Assembly (NCBI RefSeq): GCF_013294065.1
Contig: NZ_JABSNM010000010.1
Location: forward strand, 1 to 64,000
Length of the DNA: 64,000 bases
Source: Sphaerotilus uruguayifluvii
GTDB lineage: Bacteria > Pseudomonadota > Gammaproteobacteria > Burkholderiales > Burkholderiaceae_C
Direction: 5' to 3'
How positions within the stretch are numbered: the stretch's first letter is position 1; the number at the start of each line of letters is the position of its first letter. Under the pieces are notes generated by a model, which saw only the letters and a program-made list of their open reading frames with translations, was not told the origin of the DNA and searched no databases. Below are positions 19,097-28,969 of this stretch, piece by piece. A program made the translations under genes and the position numbers.

Positions 19097-19204
19097 ACAC
19101 CCTCTTCCGGGTGAGATCACCAACGTGATGCGCTTCGCACAATCCCGACAGCACCGCAGCGGGCGCACCGTCCGCGCACAGATTCCCCGCTGCCGCGCAC
19201 CACC

Positions 19205-20731
19205 ATGTCGCTTGCCATCGTCCACAGCCGCGCCCTGCTCGGGCTGCAGGCCCCCGAGGTGACCGTCGAGGTCCATCTGGCCAACGGCCTGCCCTCCTTC
19301 ACGCTGGTGGGCCTGGCCGACACCGAGGTCAAGGAAGCACGCGAGCGGGTGCGCGCGGCGCTGCAGCACAGCGGGCTCGACTTCCCGCACAACCGGCGCA
19401 TCACCGTCAATCTCGCGCCGGCCGATCTGCCCAAGGAGGGCGGCCGCTTCGACCTGCCGATCGCGCTGGGCATCCTCGCCGCGGCCGGCCACATCGATGC
19501 CGCGGCGCTCGACGGGCTGGAATTCGCCGGCGAGCTTTCTCTGGCGGGCGACCTGCGCCCGGTGCGCGGCGCGCTGCCGATGGCGCTGGCGCTGCAGCGC
19601 AGCGGGCGCGGCCGCACCCTGGTGCTGCCGCGGCGCAGCGCCGAGGAGGCCGCGCTGGTCCCCGGCCTGGCGCTGCGCTGCGCCGACCACCTCGACGAGA
19701 TCGTCGAGGCGCTGCAGCCGGTCGAGCCCGGCGATCCGCCCACCCCGGTGCTGCCGCGGCCGCGCCCGGTCGAGGTGCGCGAGGGCGCCGGCCTGCCCGA
19801 CCTGCAGGACGTGCGCGGCCAGGCCGCGGCCAAGCGGGCACTCGAGATCGCCGCGGCCGGGCGGCATTCGCTGCTGCTGGTCGGTCCGCCCGGCACCGGC
19901 AAGTCGATGCTGGCGCAGCGCCTGGCCGGGCTGCTGCCGCCGCTGTCCGAGGAGGAGGCGCTGGAATCGGCTGCGGTGCTGAGCCTGGCCGGGCGCTTCG
20001 AGCCGGCGGACTGGGCGCGGCGGGTGCTGCGCTCGCCGCACCACAGCGCCTCGTCGGTCGCGCTGGTGGGGGGCGGTTCGCCGCCGCGACCCGGCGAGAT
20101 TTCCCTGGCCCATCACGGCATCCTGTTCCTGGACGAGCTGCCCGAATTCCCGCGCGGCGCGCTCGAGGCGCTGCGCGAGCCGCTCGAGAACGGCCGCATC
20201 ACCATCTCGCGTGCGGCGCAGCAGGCCGAGTTCCCGGCGCGCTGCCAGCTCGTCGCCGCGATGAACCCCTGTCCCTGCGGCATGCTCGGCTCGACCGCCA
20301 AGCCGTGCCGCTGCACGCCCGAGGCGGTGCAACGCTACCAGAACAAGCTGTCCGGACCGCTGCTCGACCGCATCGACCTGCGCGTCGAGGTGCTGGCCAT
20401 TCCGCCCGAGGAGCTGACCGGCGCACCCGACGGCGAGCCCAGCCGGGCGGTGGCCGAGCGGGTGGCCGAGGCGCGCCGGCGCCAGCAGGCCCGCCAGGGC
20501 GGCAGCAATGCCGAGCTGGACGCAGGCCAGCTCAACGAGCAGGTGCGCGCCGAGCCGGAGGCGACGCGCTTTCTCAACACCGCCGCCAGCCGGCTGGGCT
20601 GGTCGGGCCGCAGCCTGCACCGGGTGCTGCGGGTGGCGCGCACCATCGCCGACCTGGCCGAGGCCGACACGCTCGGCGTGGTCCATGTCGCCGAGGCCAT
20701 CCAGCTGCGGCGCGCGCTGCCGGGCCGCTGA
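19205..20731 (+). CDS. comM: ComM/YifB-family AAA+ ATPase (Mg-chelatase-like)
   Basis: A 508-residue protein of the YifB/ComM family; in Vibrio and relatives ComM is a hexameric helicase that extends branch migration during natural transformation. The N-terminal domain (residues 1-170) holds GLPSFTLVGLAD and the segment NLAPADLPKEGGRFDLPIAL. The AAA+ core has Walker A GPPGTGKS (about residues 227-234), Walker B GILFLDELPEF and a zinc-like CPCGMLG loop. GATAAT-type promoters are not obvious. Its presence is compatible with natural competence. Confidence 0.93.
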   Translation: MSLAIVHSRALLGLQAPEVTVEVHLANGLPSFTLVGLADTEVKEARERVRAALQHSGLDFPHNRRITVNLAPADLPKEGGRFDLPIALGILAAAGHIDAAALDGLEFAGELSLAGDLRPVRGALPMALALQRSGRGRTLVLPRRSAEEAALVPGLALRCADHLDEIVEALQPVEPGDPPTPVLPRPRPVEVREGAGLPDLQDVRGQAAAKRALEIAAAGRHSLLLVGPPGTGKSMLAQRLAGLLPPLSEEEALESAAVLSLAGRFEPADWARRVLRSPHHSASSVALVGGGSPPRPGEISLAHHGILFLDELPEFPRGALEALREPLENGRITISRAAQQAEFPARCQLVAAMNPCPCGMLGSTAKPCRCTPEAVQRYQNKLSGPLLDRIDLRVEVLAIPPEELTGAPDGEPSRAVAERVAEARRRQQARQGGSNAELDAGQLNEQVRAEPEATRFLNTAASRLGWSGRSLHRVLRVARTIADLAEADTLGVVHVAEAIQLRRALPGR

Positions 20732-20774
20732 CCCGTGCGCACGCCGGGCGCCCGAGCGGCGACAATCGCGCCCC

Positions 20775-21254
20775 ATGACGCCGCCCGCCTTTCTCGACAA
20801 GCTCTGCCTGCGCCGCGACCTGCCGGCGCGGCTGGCCGCCCTGCCCCGCCCGATGGTCTTCACCAACGGGGTCTTCGACATCCTGCACCGCGGTCATGTG
20901 ACCTATCTTGCGCAGGCGCGCGCGATGGGCGCCAGCCTGGTGCTCGGGCTCAACAGCGACGCCTCGGCGCGCCAGCTCGGCAAGGGGCCGGATCGCCCGC
21001 TCAATGCCGAAGCCGACCGAGCCTGCGTGCTGGCCGCGCTCGAGAGCGTCTCGCTGGTGGTGCTGTTCGACGAGCAGACGCCATGCGAGCTGCTGACCGA
21101 GATCCGTCCTGATCTCTATGTGAAGGGCGGCGACTACGACATCGAGACGCTCGAGGAGACCCGGCTGGTGCGCAGCTGGGGCGGCGACGCGCGCGCGATC
21201 TCCTTCGTCGACGGCTACTCGACCACCGCGCTGGTGCGGCGCATCCGCGCCTGA
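20775..21254 (+). CDS. rfaE2: D-glycero-beta-D-manno-heptose 1-phosphate adenylyltransferase
   Basis: A 159-residue nucleotidyltransferase. It makes ADP-heptose for the LPS inner core. This is the stand-alone form of the C-terminal half of HldE. The motif FTNGVFDILHRGHVTYL contains the HxGH active site, and GGDYDIETL is the second conserved segment. ATG at 20775 follows GACAAT (20761-20766) by only eight bases and has no Shine-Dalgarno, so the mRNA may be nearly leaderless. The kinase half (rfaE1/hldA) is not in the window. Confidence 0.93.
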   Translation: MTPPAFLDKLCLRRDLPARLAALPRPMVFTNGVFDILHRGHVTYLAQARAMGASLVLGLNSDASARQLGKGPDRPLNAEADRACVLAALESVSLVVLFDEQTPCELLTEIRPDLYVKGGDYDIETLEETRLVRSWGGDARAISFVDGYSTTALVRRIRA

Positions 21255-21297
21255 GCGCGCACCGACTCGTTTCTCCTCCTTCTCTTCACGCTGCCCC

Positions 21298-22053
21298 ATG
21301 CCCGCACGCCTGCACATCGAGACCGACACCGCGCTGAGCACCGGCGCCGAGATCGCGCTGCCGCCCGGCCCGGCCCGCCATGTCCAGGTGCTGCGCATGC
21401 AGCCCGGCGAGACGATCACGCTGTTCGACGGCCGCGGCGGAGAATGGTCGGCGGAGATCCTGGCGATGGGCCGGCAGTCGGTCGAGGTGCGCATCGGCGC
21501 GCATGACCCGGTCGACCGCGAGCTGCCGCTCGACATCGTGCTGATGGCGGGCATGCCGGCCAACGACCGATTCGACTGGCTGGTCGAGAAGGCCACCGAG
21601 CTGGGCGTGGCGGCGATCGAGCCGCTGGTGTGCGAGCGCTCGGTGCTGCGGCTGTCGGGCGAGCGCGCCGAGCGCCGGCGCGAGCACTGGCAGGGCGTGG
21701 CCCGCGCCGCGGCCGAGCAGTGCGGCCGCACCCGCGTGCCGCTCGTCGCGCCGGTGCGCACGCTGGCGCAGGCGCTGGGCGAAGCCCGCGCGAACACCGA
21801 AGCCGACGCGCCGCTGTGGCTGCTCAGCCTGGGCGAGGCCCGGCCGCTGGCCGAGCGGGCCGCCGCGCTGCGCACAGGCGGTCGGCTGCGGGTGATCAGC
21901 GGGCCGGAGGGCGGGCTGTCGCCGGCCGAGGAGGCGGCCGCGCGCGCGGCCGGTGCGGTGGCGGTCAGTCTCGGCGCCCGGGTGCTGCGCTCGGAGACCG
22001 CGCCGCTGGCGGTGCTGGCCGCGCTCGGTCTGCAGGAGCGCCTCGGGGCCTGA
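21298..22053 (+). CDS. rsmE: 16S rRNA (uracil-1498-N3)-methyltransferase
   Basis: A 251-residue SPOUT-class methyltransferase. RsmE methylates U1498 in helix 44 of 16S rRNA using S-adenosylmethionine. The knot motifs are visible: RFDWLVEKATELGVAAIEPLVCERS in the middle and ISGPEGGLSPAEEAAAR with VSLGARVLRSETAPLAVL at the end. The N-terminal PUA-like domain covers residues 1-70. It converges with the small helix-turn-helix gene six bases away. Confidence 0.94.
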   Translation: MPARLHIETDTALSTGAEIALPPGPARHVQVLRMQPGETITLFDGRGGEWSAEILAMGRQSVEVRIGAHDPVDRELPLDIVLMAGMPANDRFDWLVEKATELGVAAIEPLVCERSVLRLSGERAERRREHWQGVARAAAEQCGRTRVPLVAPVRTLAQALGEARANTEADAPLWLLSLGEARPLAERAAALRTGGRLRVISGPEGGLSPAEEAAARAAGAVAVSLGARVLRSETAPLAVLAALGLQERLGA

Positions 22054-22059
22054 GCCGGA

Positions 22060-22383
22060 TCAGGTCAGCCAGGTCGTCGCCGGCACGATCGGCGTGGCGG
22101 CATGGATCGGCGCGGACAGCGCCCCGGCAGGCGGCTCGCCAGGCAGCAGCGTGTCGCGCCCGGTGTCCTGGGCCTCGAGGCGCTCGAGAATCTCGCGCAC
22201 GAAGGTCCAGATCACCGGATCGAGCTCGACATAGCCCGGCTCGCCCGGCGCGCGCAGCCAGTCGTCCAGCCGACGGCGCGACGCACCGAGACGACGCGCG
22301 AACTGGTCGGCGTCCATTCCCATGCGCTGCATGGCTTCCAGCAGGAACGCCTGCTGGGTCTTCGGTTTCCTGTGCAAGGACAT
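22060..22383 (-). CDS. Small helix-turn-helix protein, unknown function
   Basis: A 107-residue protein with a helix-turn-helix-like segment near the N-terminus (AMQRMGMDADQFARRLGASRRRLDDWLRAP, residues about 18-47), which resembles Xre or phage repressor-type DNA-binding units. The rest (VELDPVIWTFVREILERLEAQD) is helical and the tail is low complexity. ATG at 22383 is chosen as the first start after a cluster of rare codons and AT-rich sequence. It lies downstream of rdgC on the same strand. The target is unknown. Confidence 0.65.
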   Translation of the reverse strand: MSLHRKPKTQQAFLLEAMQRMGMDADQFARRLGASRRRLDDWLRAPGEPGYVELDPVIWTFVREILERLEAQDTGRDTLLPGEPPAGALSAPIHAATPIVPATTWLT

Positions 22384-22525
22384 CGGATCCACCCTGATCT
22401 GGCAATTCAGTCTAGCGTCACGCCCGCAGTCCGACCCCGTTTGTCGATTCCTGTTGCAACTGCAGGCAACAGTTGTTGACGACCTTCGCCTGGAAACCTG
22501 CAAGTTCCAGATTTTCGCGCCGGAT

Positions 22526-23428
22526 TCATGCGGCCGGAAGGTGCTCGCCGCCGAGCGCCTCGACCAGATCGGGCAGCAGCCGGCGCAGCTCGGCGGTGGC
22601 GATCGCCGCATCGGCGTCGAAGCGCTCCTCCTTGGACACGCTGGCGTCGTCCTCGAACACGCCGTCGAGGAACTCGATGCGGCGGATCTGCAGCAGATCG
22701 GTCAGCGTGAAGGAGATGCGGGCGTTCCAGGTGACCGCCAGCCGGGTCGGCACCTTGCCCTGGCGGATGTGCTCGCGCACCTCCTCGATGTCGAGCGGAT
22801 GGCGGGCATAGCGCACCACCGACTTCATCTCGTCGGGCGTCTTGAGCTCGCACTCGCGGTCGACCGTGAAGCCGGCCGCCGGCTCGCCGCTCAGCAGCCA
22901 GTCGGACATCACCGCCGCCGGCGCCTCGTTCGTGTGCAGCGCCTGCACCGACAGGCCCGGCAGCGCCTTGACCAGCAGCGTGACCACCTCGTCGGCGCGG
23001 GTGGCGCTGCCGGTGTCGACGATCAGCCAGCGGTCGGTCGGCGACAGCCAGACATCGATGCTTGCGCGCTTGGTGAAGGCCTGCGGCAGCAGCTCCAGCA
23101 GCGCCTGCTCCTTGAGCTCCTTGGTCTGCTTGCGGCCCGGGCGGCGGCCGGTGGACTGCTCGAGCTGGTCGGCGATCTCCTCGGTTCGGCGCTTGACCAC
23201 CGCGCCGGGCACCACACGCTGCTCGACCATCAGCCGCATCAGCCACTGGCCGGCGATCGACTCCAGCAGCGGCGCCTCGGCCGGGCCGCGCGGCGCCACC
23301 CAGCCGGCCGACTGCTGCTGCGTCGCGCCGCACTCGACGAAGCGGTCCTTGTCCAGCGCCGCCTCGGCCTGCAGCAGATCGGCGGCCCAGTCCGGGCCGA
23401 TGCGGAACACCGTCAGGTTCTTGAACAC
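22526..23428 (-). CDS. rdgC: Recombination-associated protein RdgC
   Basis: A 300-residue homologue of RdgC (303 residues in E. coli), a ring-forming double-stranded DNA-binding protein that limits RecA activity. The start is taken as GTG at 23428, giving VFKNLTVFRIG, which matches the family N-terminus. Also recognisable are KRRTEEIADQLEQSTGRRPGRKQTKELKEQALLELLPQAF and SDWLLSGEPAAGFTVDRECELK. A neighbour role with the helix-turn-helix gene downstream cannot be shown. Confidence 0.93.
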   Translation of the reverse strand: MFKNLTVFRIGPDWAADLLQAEAALDKDRFVECGATQQQSAGWVAPRGPAEAPLLESIAGQWLMRLMVEQRVVPGAVVKRRTEEIADQLEQSTGRRPGRKQTKELKEQALLELLPQAFTKRASIDVWLSPTDRWLIVDTGSATRADEVVTLLVKALPGLSVQALHTNEAPAAVMSDWLLSGEPAAGFTVDRECELKTPDEMKSVVRYARHPLDIEEVREHIRQGKVPTRLAVTWNARISFTLTDLLQIRRIEFLDGVFEDDASVSKEERFDADAAIATAELRRLLPDLVEALGGEHLPAA

Positions 23429-23605
23429 TCGCGTCTTCCTTCCATGCAAAAGCCCTGATTGTCCTGCCCCCGCGGCTGCGGGTCGAAATTCACAAAGAGG
23501 GGCGTTTCCCGGTCTTCTAGGCTTTGGACAGCACAAGGTCATGCAAAAAACGCATGTAACCCGGCTGTAATGGCGAGACCCCCACCCCTACACTGCCCCG
23601 CGGGA

Positions 23606-23666
23606 GGCATCCCGAAAACCACGTAGGCCCGCACGCGCCTCGACCGGTTTTCGAGATGCCTTTTTC
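23606..23666 (+). promoter_or_regulatory. Terminator-like attenuator in the pckG leader
   Basis: GGCATC and CGAAAACC (23606-23620) pair with GGTTTTCG and GATGCC (23646-23660), leaving one C-A mismatch and a 25-base loop, and five Ts follow (23661-23665). It sits only 18 bases before the pckG start, and no plus-strand gene ends upstream for more than 1.5 kb. It must therefore act on the pckG leader itself, as an attenuator or translation control element. Confidence 0.6.
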
Positions 23667-23684
23667 AACCTAGGAGCCCTTCCG

Positions 23685-25565
23685 ATGAACCAACCGCTGA
23701 TGGCCGGCGTCACTGTGAACGCACCCGCCTACGTCAAGAACGCCAAGCTGATCGCCTGGGTCGCCGAGATCGCCGCGCTGACCCAGCCGGACGCCATCTA
23801 CTGGTGCGACGGCTCCCAGGAAGAGTACGACCGCCTGTGCGAACAGCTGGTCGAGGCCGGTTCCTTCAAGAAACTGAACCCGGCCAAGCGCGCCAACAGC
23901 TACCTGGCCTGGACCGATCCGTCGGACGTGGCGCGCGTCGAGGACCGCACCTACATCTGCTCGGCCACCAAGGAAGAAGCCGGCCCGACCAACAACTGGA
24001 TGGCCCCGGCCGAGATGCGCAGCCTGCTGCAGACCGGCGAGAACGCGCTGTTCAAGGGCTGCATGAAGGGCCGCACGATGTACGTCGTGCCGTTCTCGAT
24101 GGGCCCGCTGGGCTCGCCGATCGCCCACATCGGCATCGAGCTGTCGGACAGCGCCTATGTCGCGGTCAACATGAAGCTGATGACCCGCATGGGCAAGGCC
24201 GTCTATGACGTGCTGGGCACCGACGGCGCGTTCGTGCCGTGCGTGCACACCGTCGGTGCCCCGCTGGCCGAAGGCCAGAAGGACACGACCACCTGGCCGT
24301 GCAACCCGAAGACCAAGTACATCGTCCACTACCCCGAGAGCCAGGAGATCTGGTCCTACGGCTCGGGCTACGGCGGCAACGCGCTGCTGGGCAAGAAGTG
24401 CTTCGCGCTGCGCATCGCCTCGACCATGGGCCGCGACCAGGGCTGGCTGGCCGAGCACATGCTGATCCTGGGCGTGACCTCGCCGGAAGGCAAGAAGAGC
24501 CACGTCGCCGCCGCCTTCCCGTCGGCCTGCGGCAAGACCAACTTCGCGATGCTGATCCCGCCGGCGGCGCTGGGCGACTGGAAGGTCACCACGATCGGCG
24601 ACGACATCGCCTGGATCAAGCCGGTCGACGGCAAGCTGCGCGCGATCAACCCGGAAGCCGGCTACTTCGGCGTCGCCCCGGGCACGAACTTCAAGACCAA
24701 CCCGAACTGCATGGCGTCGCTGGACAAGGACGTCATCTTCACGAACGTCGCGCTGACCGATGACGGCGACGTGTGGTGGGAAGGCATGACCGACGAGCTG
24801 CCCTCGCACCTGGTCGACTGGCAGGGCAAGGACTGGACGCCCGAGACCGCCCGCCTGCCCGACGGCAAGCTGCGCCCGGCCGCTCACCCGAACGCCCGCT
24901 TCACCATCGCCGCGACCAACAACCCGGCGCTGGATCCGGCCTGGGACGATCCGGCCGGCGTGGCGATCGACGCCTTCATCTTCGGCGGCCGCCGCTCGAC
25001 CACCGTGCCGCTGGCCACCGAGGCCCGCAGCTGGACCGAAGGCGTCTACATGGCCGCGACGATGGGCTCGGAGACCACCGCCGCCGCCTTCGGCGCGCAG
25101 GGCGTGGTGCGCCGCGATCCGTTCGCGATGCTGCCCTTCGCCGGCTACAACATGAGCGACTACTTCCAGCACTGGCTCGACATGGGCAAGAAGCTGGAGG
25201 CGCAGGGCGCCAAGCTGCCGTCGATCTACTGCGTCAACTGGTTCCGCAAGGGCGCCGACGGCAAGTTCGTCTGGCCGGGCTACGGCGACAACGCCCGCGT
25301 GTTGCAGTGGATGCTGGGCCGCATCGACGGCACCGCCGGCGCCGGCAGCGAGCACATCTTCGGCGTCAGCCCGAACTACGGCGACCTGAACTGGTCGGGC
25401 CTGGACTTCAGCGAAGCCCAGTTCCAGAGCGTCATCAGCATCGACCGCGACGCCTGGGTGCAGGAAATGAAGCTGCACGGCGAGCTGTTCGAGCAGCTGG
25501 CCTACCACCTGCCGGTCGAGCTGAAGGCCACCCGCGAGAAGATCCTCGCCCAGCTCGAGGCCTGA
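23685..25565 (+). CDS. pckG: Phosphoenolpyruvate carboxykinase (GTP)
   Basis: A 626-residue GTP-dependent PEPCK, converting oxaloacetate to phosphoenolpyruvate for gluconeogenesis. The kinase-1a loop FPSACGKTN (278-286) carries the reactive cysteine and P-loop lysine. [26 protein letters not shown] and [10 protein letters not shown] are further conserved segments. TAGGAG precedes ATG by nine bases. A terminator-like hairpin in the leader suggests attenuation, and a strong terminator follows the gene. Confidence 0.97.
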   Translation: MNQPLMAGVTVNAPAYVKNAKLIAWVAEIAALTQPDAIYWCDGSQEEYDRLCEQLVEAGSFKKLNPAKRANSYLAWTDPSDVARVEDRTYICSATKEEAGPTNNWMAPAEMRSLLQTGENALFKGCMKGRTMYVVPFSMGPLGSPIAHIGIELSDSAYVAVNMKLMTRMGKAVYDVLGTDGAFVPCVHTVGAPLAEGQKDTTTWPCNPKTKYIVHYPESQEIWSYGSGYGGNALLGKKCFALRIASTMGRDQGWLAEHMLILGVTSPEGKKSHVAAAFPSACGKTNFAMLIPPAALGDWKVTTIGDDIAWIKPVDGKLRAINPEAGYFGVAPGTNFKTNPNCMASLDKDVIFTNVALTDDGDVWWEGMTDELPSHLVDWQGKDWTPETARLPDGKLRPAAHPNARFTIAATNNPALDPAWDDPAGVAIDAFIFGGRRSTTVPLATEARSWTEGVYMAATMGSETTAAAFGAQGVVRRDPFAMLPFAGYNMSDYFQHWLDMGKKLEAQGAKLPSIYCVNWFRKGADGKFVWPGYGDNARVLQWMLGRIDGTAGAGSEHIFGVSPNYGDLNWSGLDFSEAQFQSVISIDRDAWVQEMKLHGELFEQLAYHLPVELKATREKILAQLEA

Positions 25566-25618
25566 TCGCCGCCGCCGCCTCCGACACACAAGAGAGAGGC
25601 GGAGGAGACAGACCGCCA

Positions 25619-25655
25619 GGAAGGGCCTGCCAGCAATGGCAGGCCCTTCCTTCTT
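25619..25655 (+). terminator. Terminator after pckG
   Basis: A perfect 14-bp stem (25619-25632 with 25637-25650) closes a GCAA tetraloop, followed by TTCTT. It lies between the convergent pckG and monooxygenase genes. Confidence 0.9.
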
Positions 25656-25676
25656 GGCGGGTCGATCGACCCGGCC

Positions 25677-25979
25677 TCAGGCCGACCTGGCCAGCAGCTC
25701 GAAGTGCTCGACCTGCGGCGGCTGCGCGAAGAACGGGCCGACGATGCCGCGCCATTCCAGGAAGGCCGGCGACTCGCGGAAGTCGACCGTGTGGTTCTCC
25801 AGCGTCTCCCACCAGATCATCAGCAGGTAGCGCTCGGGCGACTCGATGCCCTTGTTGACCTTGAAGCCGGCGAAGCCCTTGGCCTGGCTGATGACGGTGT
25901 TCACGCCATGCTGGATCGCGGCGTCGAATTCGGCCTGGCGGCCCGGCTGGATGCGGATGTCGGCAACTTCGAGAATCAT
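25677..25979 (-). CDS. Antibiotic biosynthesis monooxygenase (ABM)-domain protein
   Basis: A 100-residue single ABM-fold protein: MILEVADIRIQPGRQAEFDAAI, the motif FAGFKVNKGIESPERYLLMIWWETLENH and a C-terminal strand. The family includes cofactor-free monooxygenases and heme-degrading enzymes as well as proteins without known activity. ATG at 25979 is preferred to one five codons upstream because GGAGATCC supplies a ribosome site for it. Substrate unknown. Confidence 0.85.
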   Translation of the reverse strand: MILEVADIRIQPGRQAEFDAAIQHGVNTVISQAKGFAGFKVNKGIESPERYLLMIWWETLENHTVDFRESPAFLEWRGIVGPFFAQPPQVEHFELLARSA

Positions 25980-26053
25980 CGGAAGGATCTCCATCGGTGG
26001 GGATCCCGCATCGTAGCGGGTGGCGCGCCGGCCTGACCGCTGTCCTGCAGACC

Positions 26054-26066
26054 TAGAATCGACCGA
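26054..26066 (+). promoter_or_regulatory. -10 element directly before yaeQ
   Basis: TAGAAT (26054-26059) lies six bases before the yaeQ ATG, so the transcript would start at or next to the start codon. No convincing -35 box at 16-18 bases and no ribosome site are seen. Confidence 0.45.
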
Positions 26067-26617
26067 TGGCCATCCGCTCCACCGTCCACAAAGCCGACCT
26101 GTCGATCGCCGACATGGATCGTCACCACTATGCCGACCACAGCCTGACGCTGGCGCGGCACCCCTCCGAGACCGAGGAGCGCCTGATGGTGCGCCTGGTC
26201 GCCTTCGCGATGCACGCCGACGAGCGCCTGACCCCGGCCGGCGGCATCTCCACCGAGGACGAGCCCGACTTCTGGCATCTCGACGACACCGGCTCGATCC
26301 GGCTGTGGCTGCAGGTCGGCCTGCCCGACGAGCGCCTGCTGCGCAAGGCCAGCGGCCGCTCCGACGAGGTGGTGCTGTATGCCTACGGCGGCCGCAAGGC
26401 CGAGGCCTGGCGCCAGGACAACGCCACGGCGCTGGCCAGGCTGTCGAAGCTCACCATCTGGTACCTGCCCGAGGACGAGTGCGAGGCGCTGCTGCCGCTG
26501 GTCGAGCGCACGATGCGCCTGGGCGCGACGATCCAGGACGGCCACCTGCTGCTCGCCGGCGACAAGGCCAGCGCCGAGCTCACGCCACAGCTCTGGCAGC
26601 GCGGGCAGGCGGGCTGA
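26066..26617 (+). CDS. yaeQ: YaeQ family protein
   Basis: A 183-residue YaeQ homologue. YaeQ has a PD-(D/E)XK nuclease-like fold, and E. coli YaeQ can suppress loss of the antiterminator RfaH in haemolysin expression; its biochemical role is unclear. MAIRSTVHKADLSIADMDRHHYADHSLTLARHPSETEERLMVRL is the typical start, and PDFWHLDDTGSIRLWLQVGLPDE is also conserved. The start codon is only six bases after a TAGAAT box. Confidence 0.92.
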   Translation: MAIRSTVHKADLSIADMDRHHYADHSLTLARHPSETEERLMVRLVAFAMHADERLTPAGGISTEDEPDFWHLDDTGSIRLWLQVGLPDERLLRKASGRSDEVVLYAYGGRKAEAWRQDNATALARLSKLTIWYLPEDECEALLPLVERTMRLGATIQDGHLLLAGDKASAELTPQLWQRGQAG

Positions 26618-26746
26618 GGGCGGCACCGGCCGCGCGCGGTATCGCCACACGCGCCCCGCAGGCGCAGCCCGCGCGACCGGCCCTGGCGCCGCTGCCCGGC
26701 GCGGCGGTCTCCCGCAAGATGACCCCATCTTCACCGGAGACCCGCA

Positions 26747-27055
26747 ATGACTGACACCGACAGCACACACGCCTTCCTGTCCTCGGGCCCTGTTTCTCCG
26801 CAGACGCGCAAGGCTGCGCGCATCCTGCTGGCGGCCCTGCTCGGCCTGATCGTCTCGCTGCTGCTGGGCGGCAGCGTCGACGCCCTGTTCTGCTGGCTCG
26901 GCCTGGCCTCCCTGATCTTCGGCAGCACGGCGTTCCGCCACATGCCGCACCTGAGCAAGCGCTGGAAGGCCGTGCTGGTGCTGCTCTACGGCCTGGCGGG
27001 CACGGCGGCGTGGTTGATGATGAGCATGGCGGTGCTGCTCAGGAACATCCACTGA
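26747..27055 (+). CDS. Small membrane protein, unknown
   Basis: A 102-residue protein with three likely membrane segments (about residues 24-44, 46-62 and 74-96) after a polar N-terminus. It resembles no family that I recognise. A short AGAAA-rich sequence is lacking, but ACCCGCA before ATG does not decide the start. It lies 130 bases after yaeQ and 102 before prfC on the same strand. Confidence 0.6.
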   Translation: MTDTDSTHAFLSSGPVSPQTRKAARILLAALLGLIVSLLLGGSVDALFCWLGLASLIFGSTAFRHMPHLSKRWKAVLVLLYGLAGTAAWLMMSMAVLLRNIH

Positions 27056-27156
27056 GCGAGCGATGCGCCTTGCGGCCCCGCCGCGGGCGGCCACAGGCGA
27101 CAATCGCGGGTTCGCGCTTGCAGCGCCCCCGAACCGCGCCGTTCTTCCTCACCGCC

Positions 27157-28770
<1,614 letters not shown>

Positions 28771-28787
28771 CGCGGCAGCGCCAGGGG

Positions 28788-28869
28788 TGGGTCCTCGCCT
28801 TCGTGAGGATGACGGGGGCGGGTAGCATGGTATGCGCGGCCACCGCATCCAACGCAGCGACAGTTCCCG
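28788..28869 (+). repeat. 82-bp direct repeat, left copy (R1)
   Basis: This segment, 18 bases after the prfC stop, aligns without gaps to 31378-31459. I count 68 identical positions of 82. Its core TCCTCGCCTTCGTGAGGATG is a short palindrome-like unit of a repeat family also seen at 28929-28954 and 62764-62790. The two copies enclose the dynamin-like gene. Confidence 0.85.
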
Positions 28870-28928
28870 TCCCCGCAGAGAGCAGACAAGGGGACCACAA
28901 CCTGAAGACGGCGACGTGGCCGAGCCGT

Positions 28929-28954
28929 CGTCACCCCCGCGCAGGCGGAGGCCC
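28929..28954 (-). repeat. Short dispersed repeat, inverted copy
   Basis: CGTCACCCCCGCGCAGGCGG followed by AGGCCCA is the core of the R1/R2 repeat in opposite orientation, 16 bases after the dynamin-like gene's stop. Confidence 0.6.
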
Positions 28955-28969
28955 ACGATCAGCACACCG

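Noticed and set aside
22054-22526. Prophage remnant suggested by the small helix-turn-helix gene
   Set aside because: No other phage-like genes lie nearby; neighbours on both sides are housekeeping.
23421-23542. ATG start of rdgC 38 codons upstream
   Set aside because: The extra residues are proline/arginine-rich and unlike RdgC; GTG at 23428 gives the family N-terminus.
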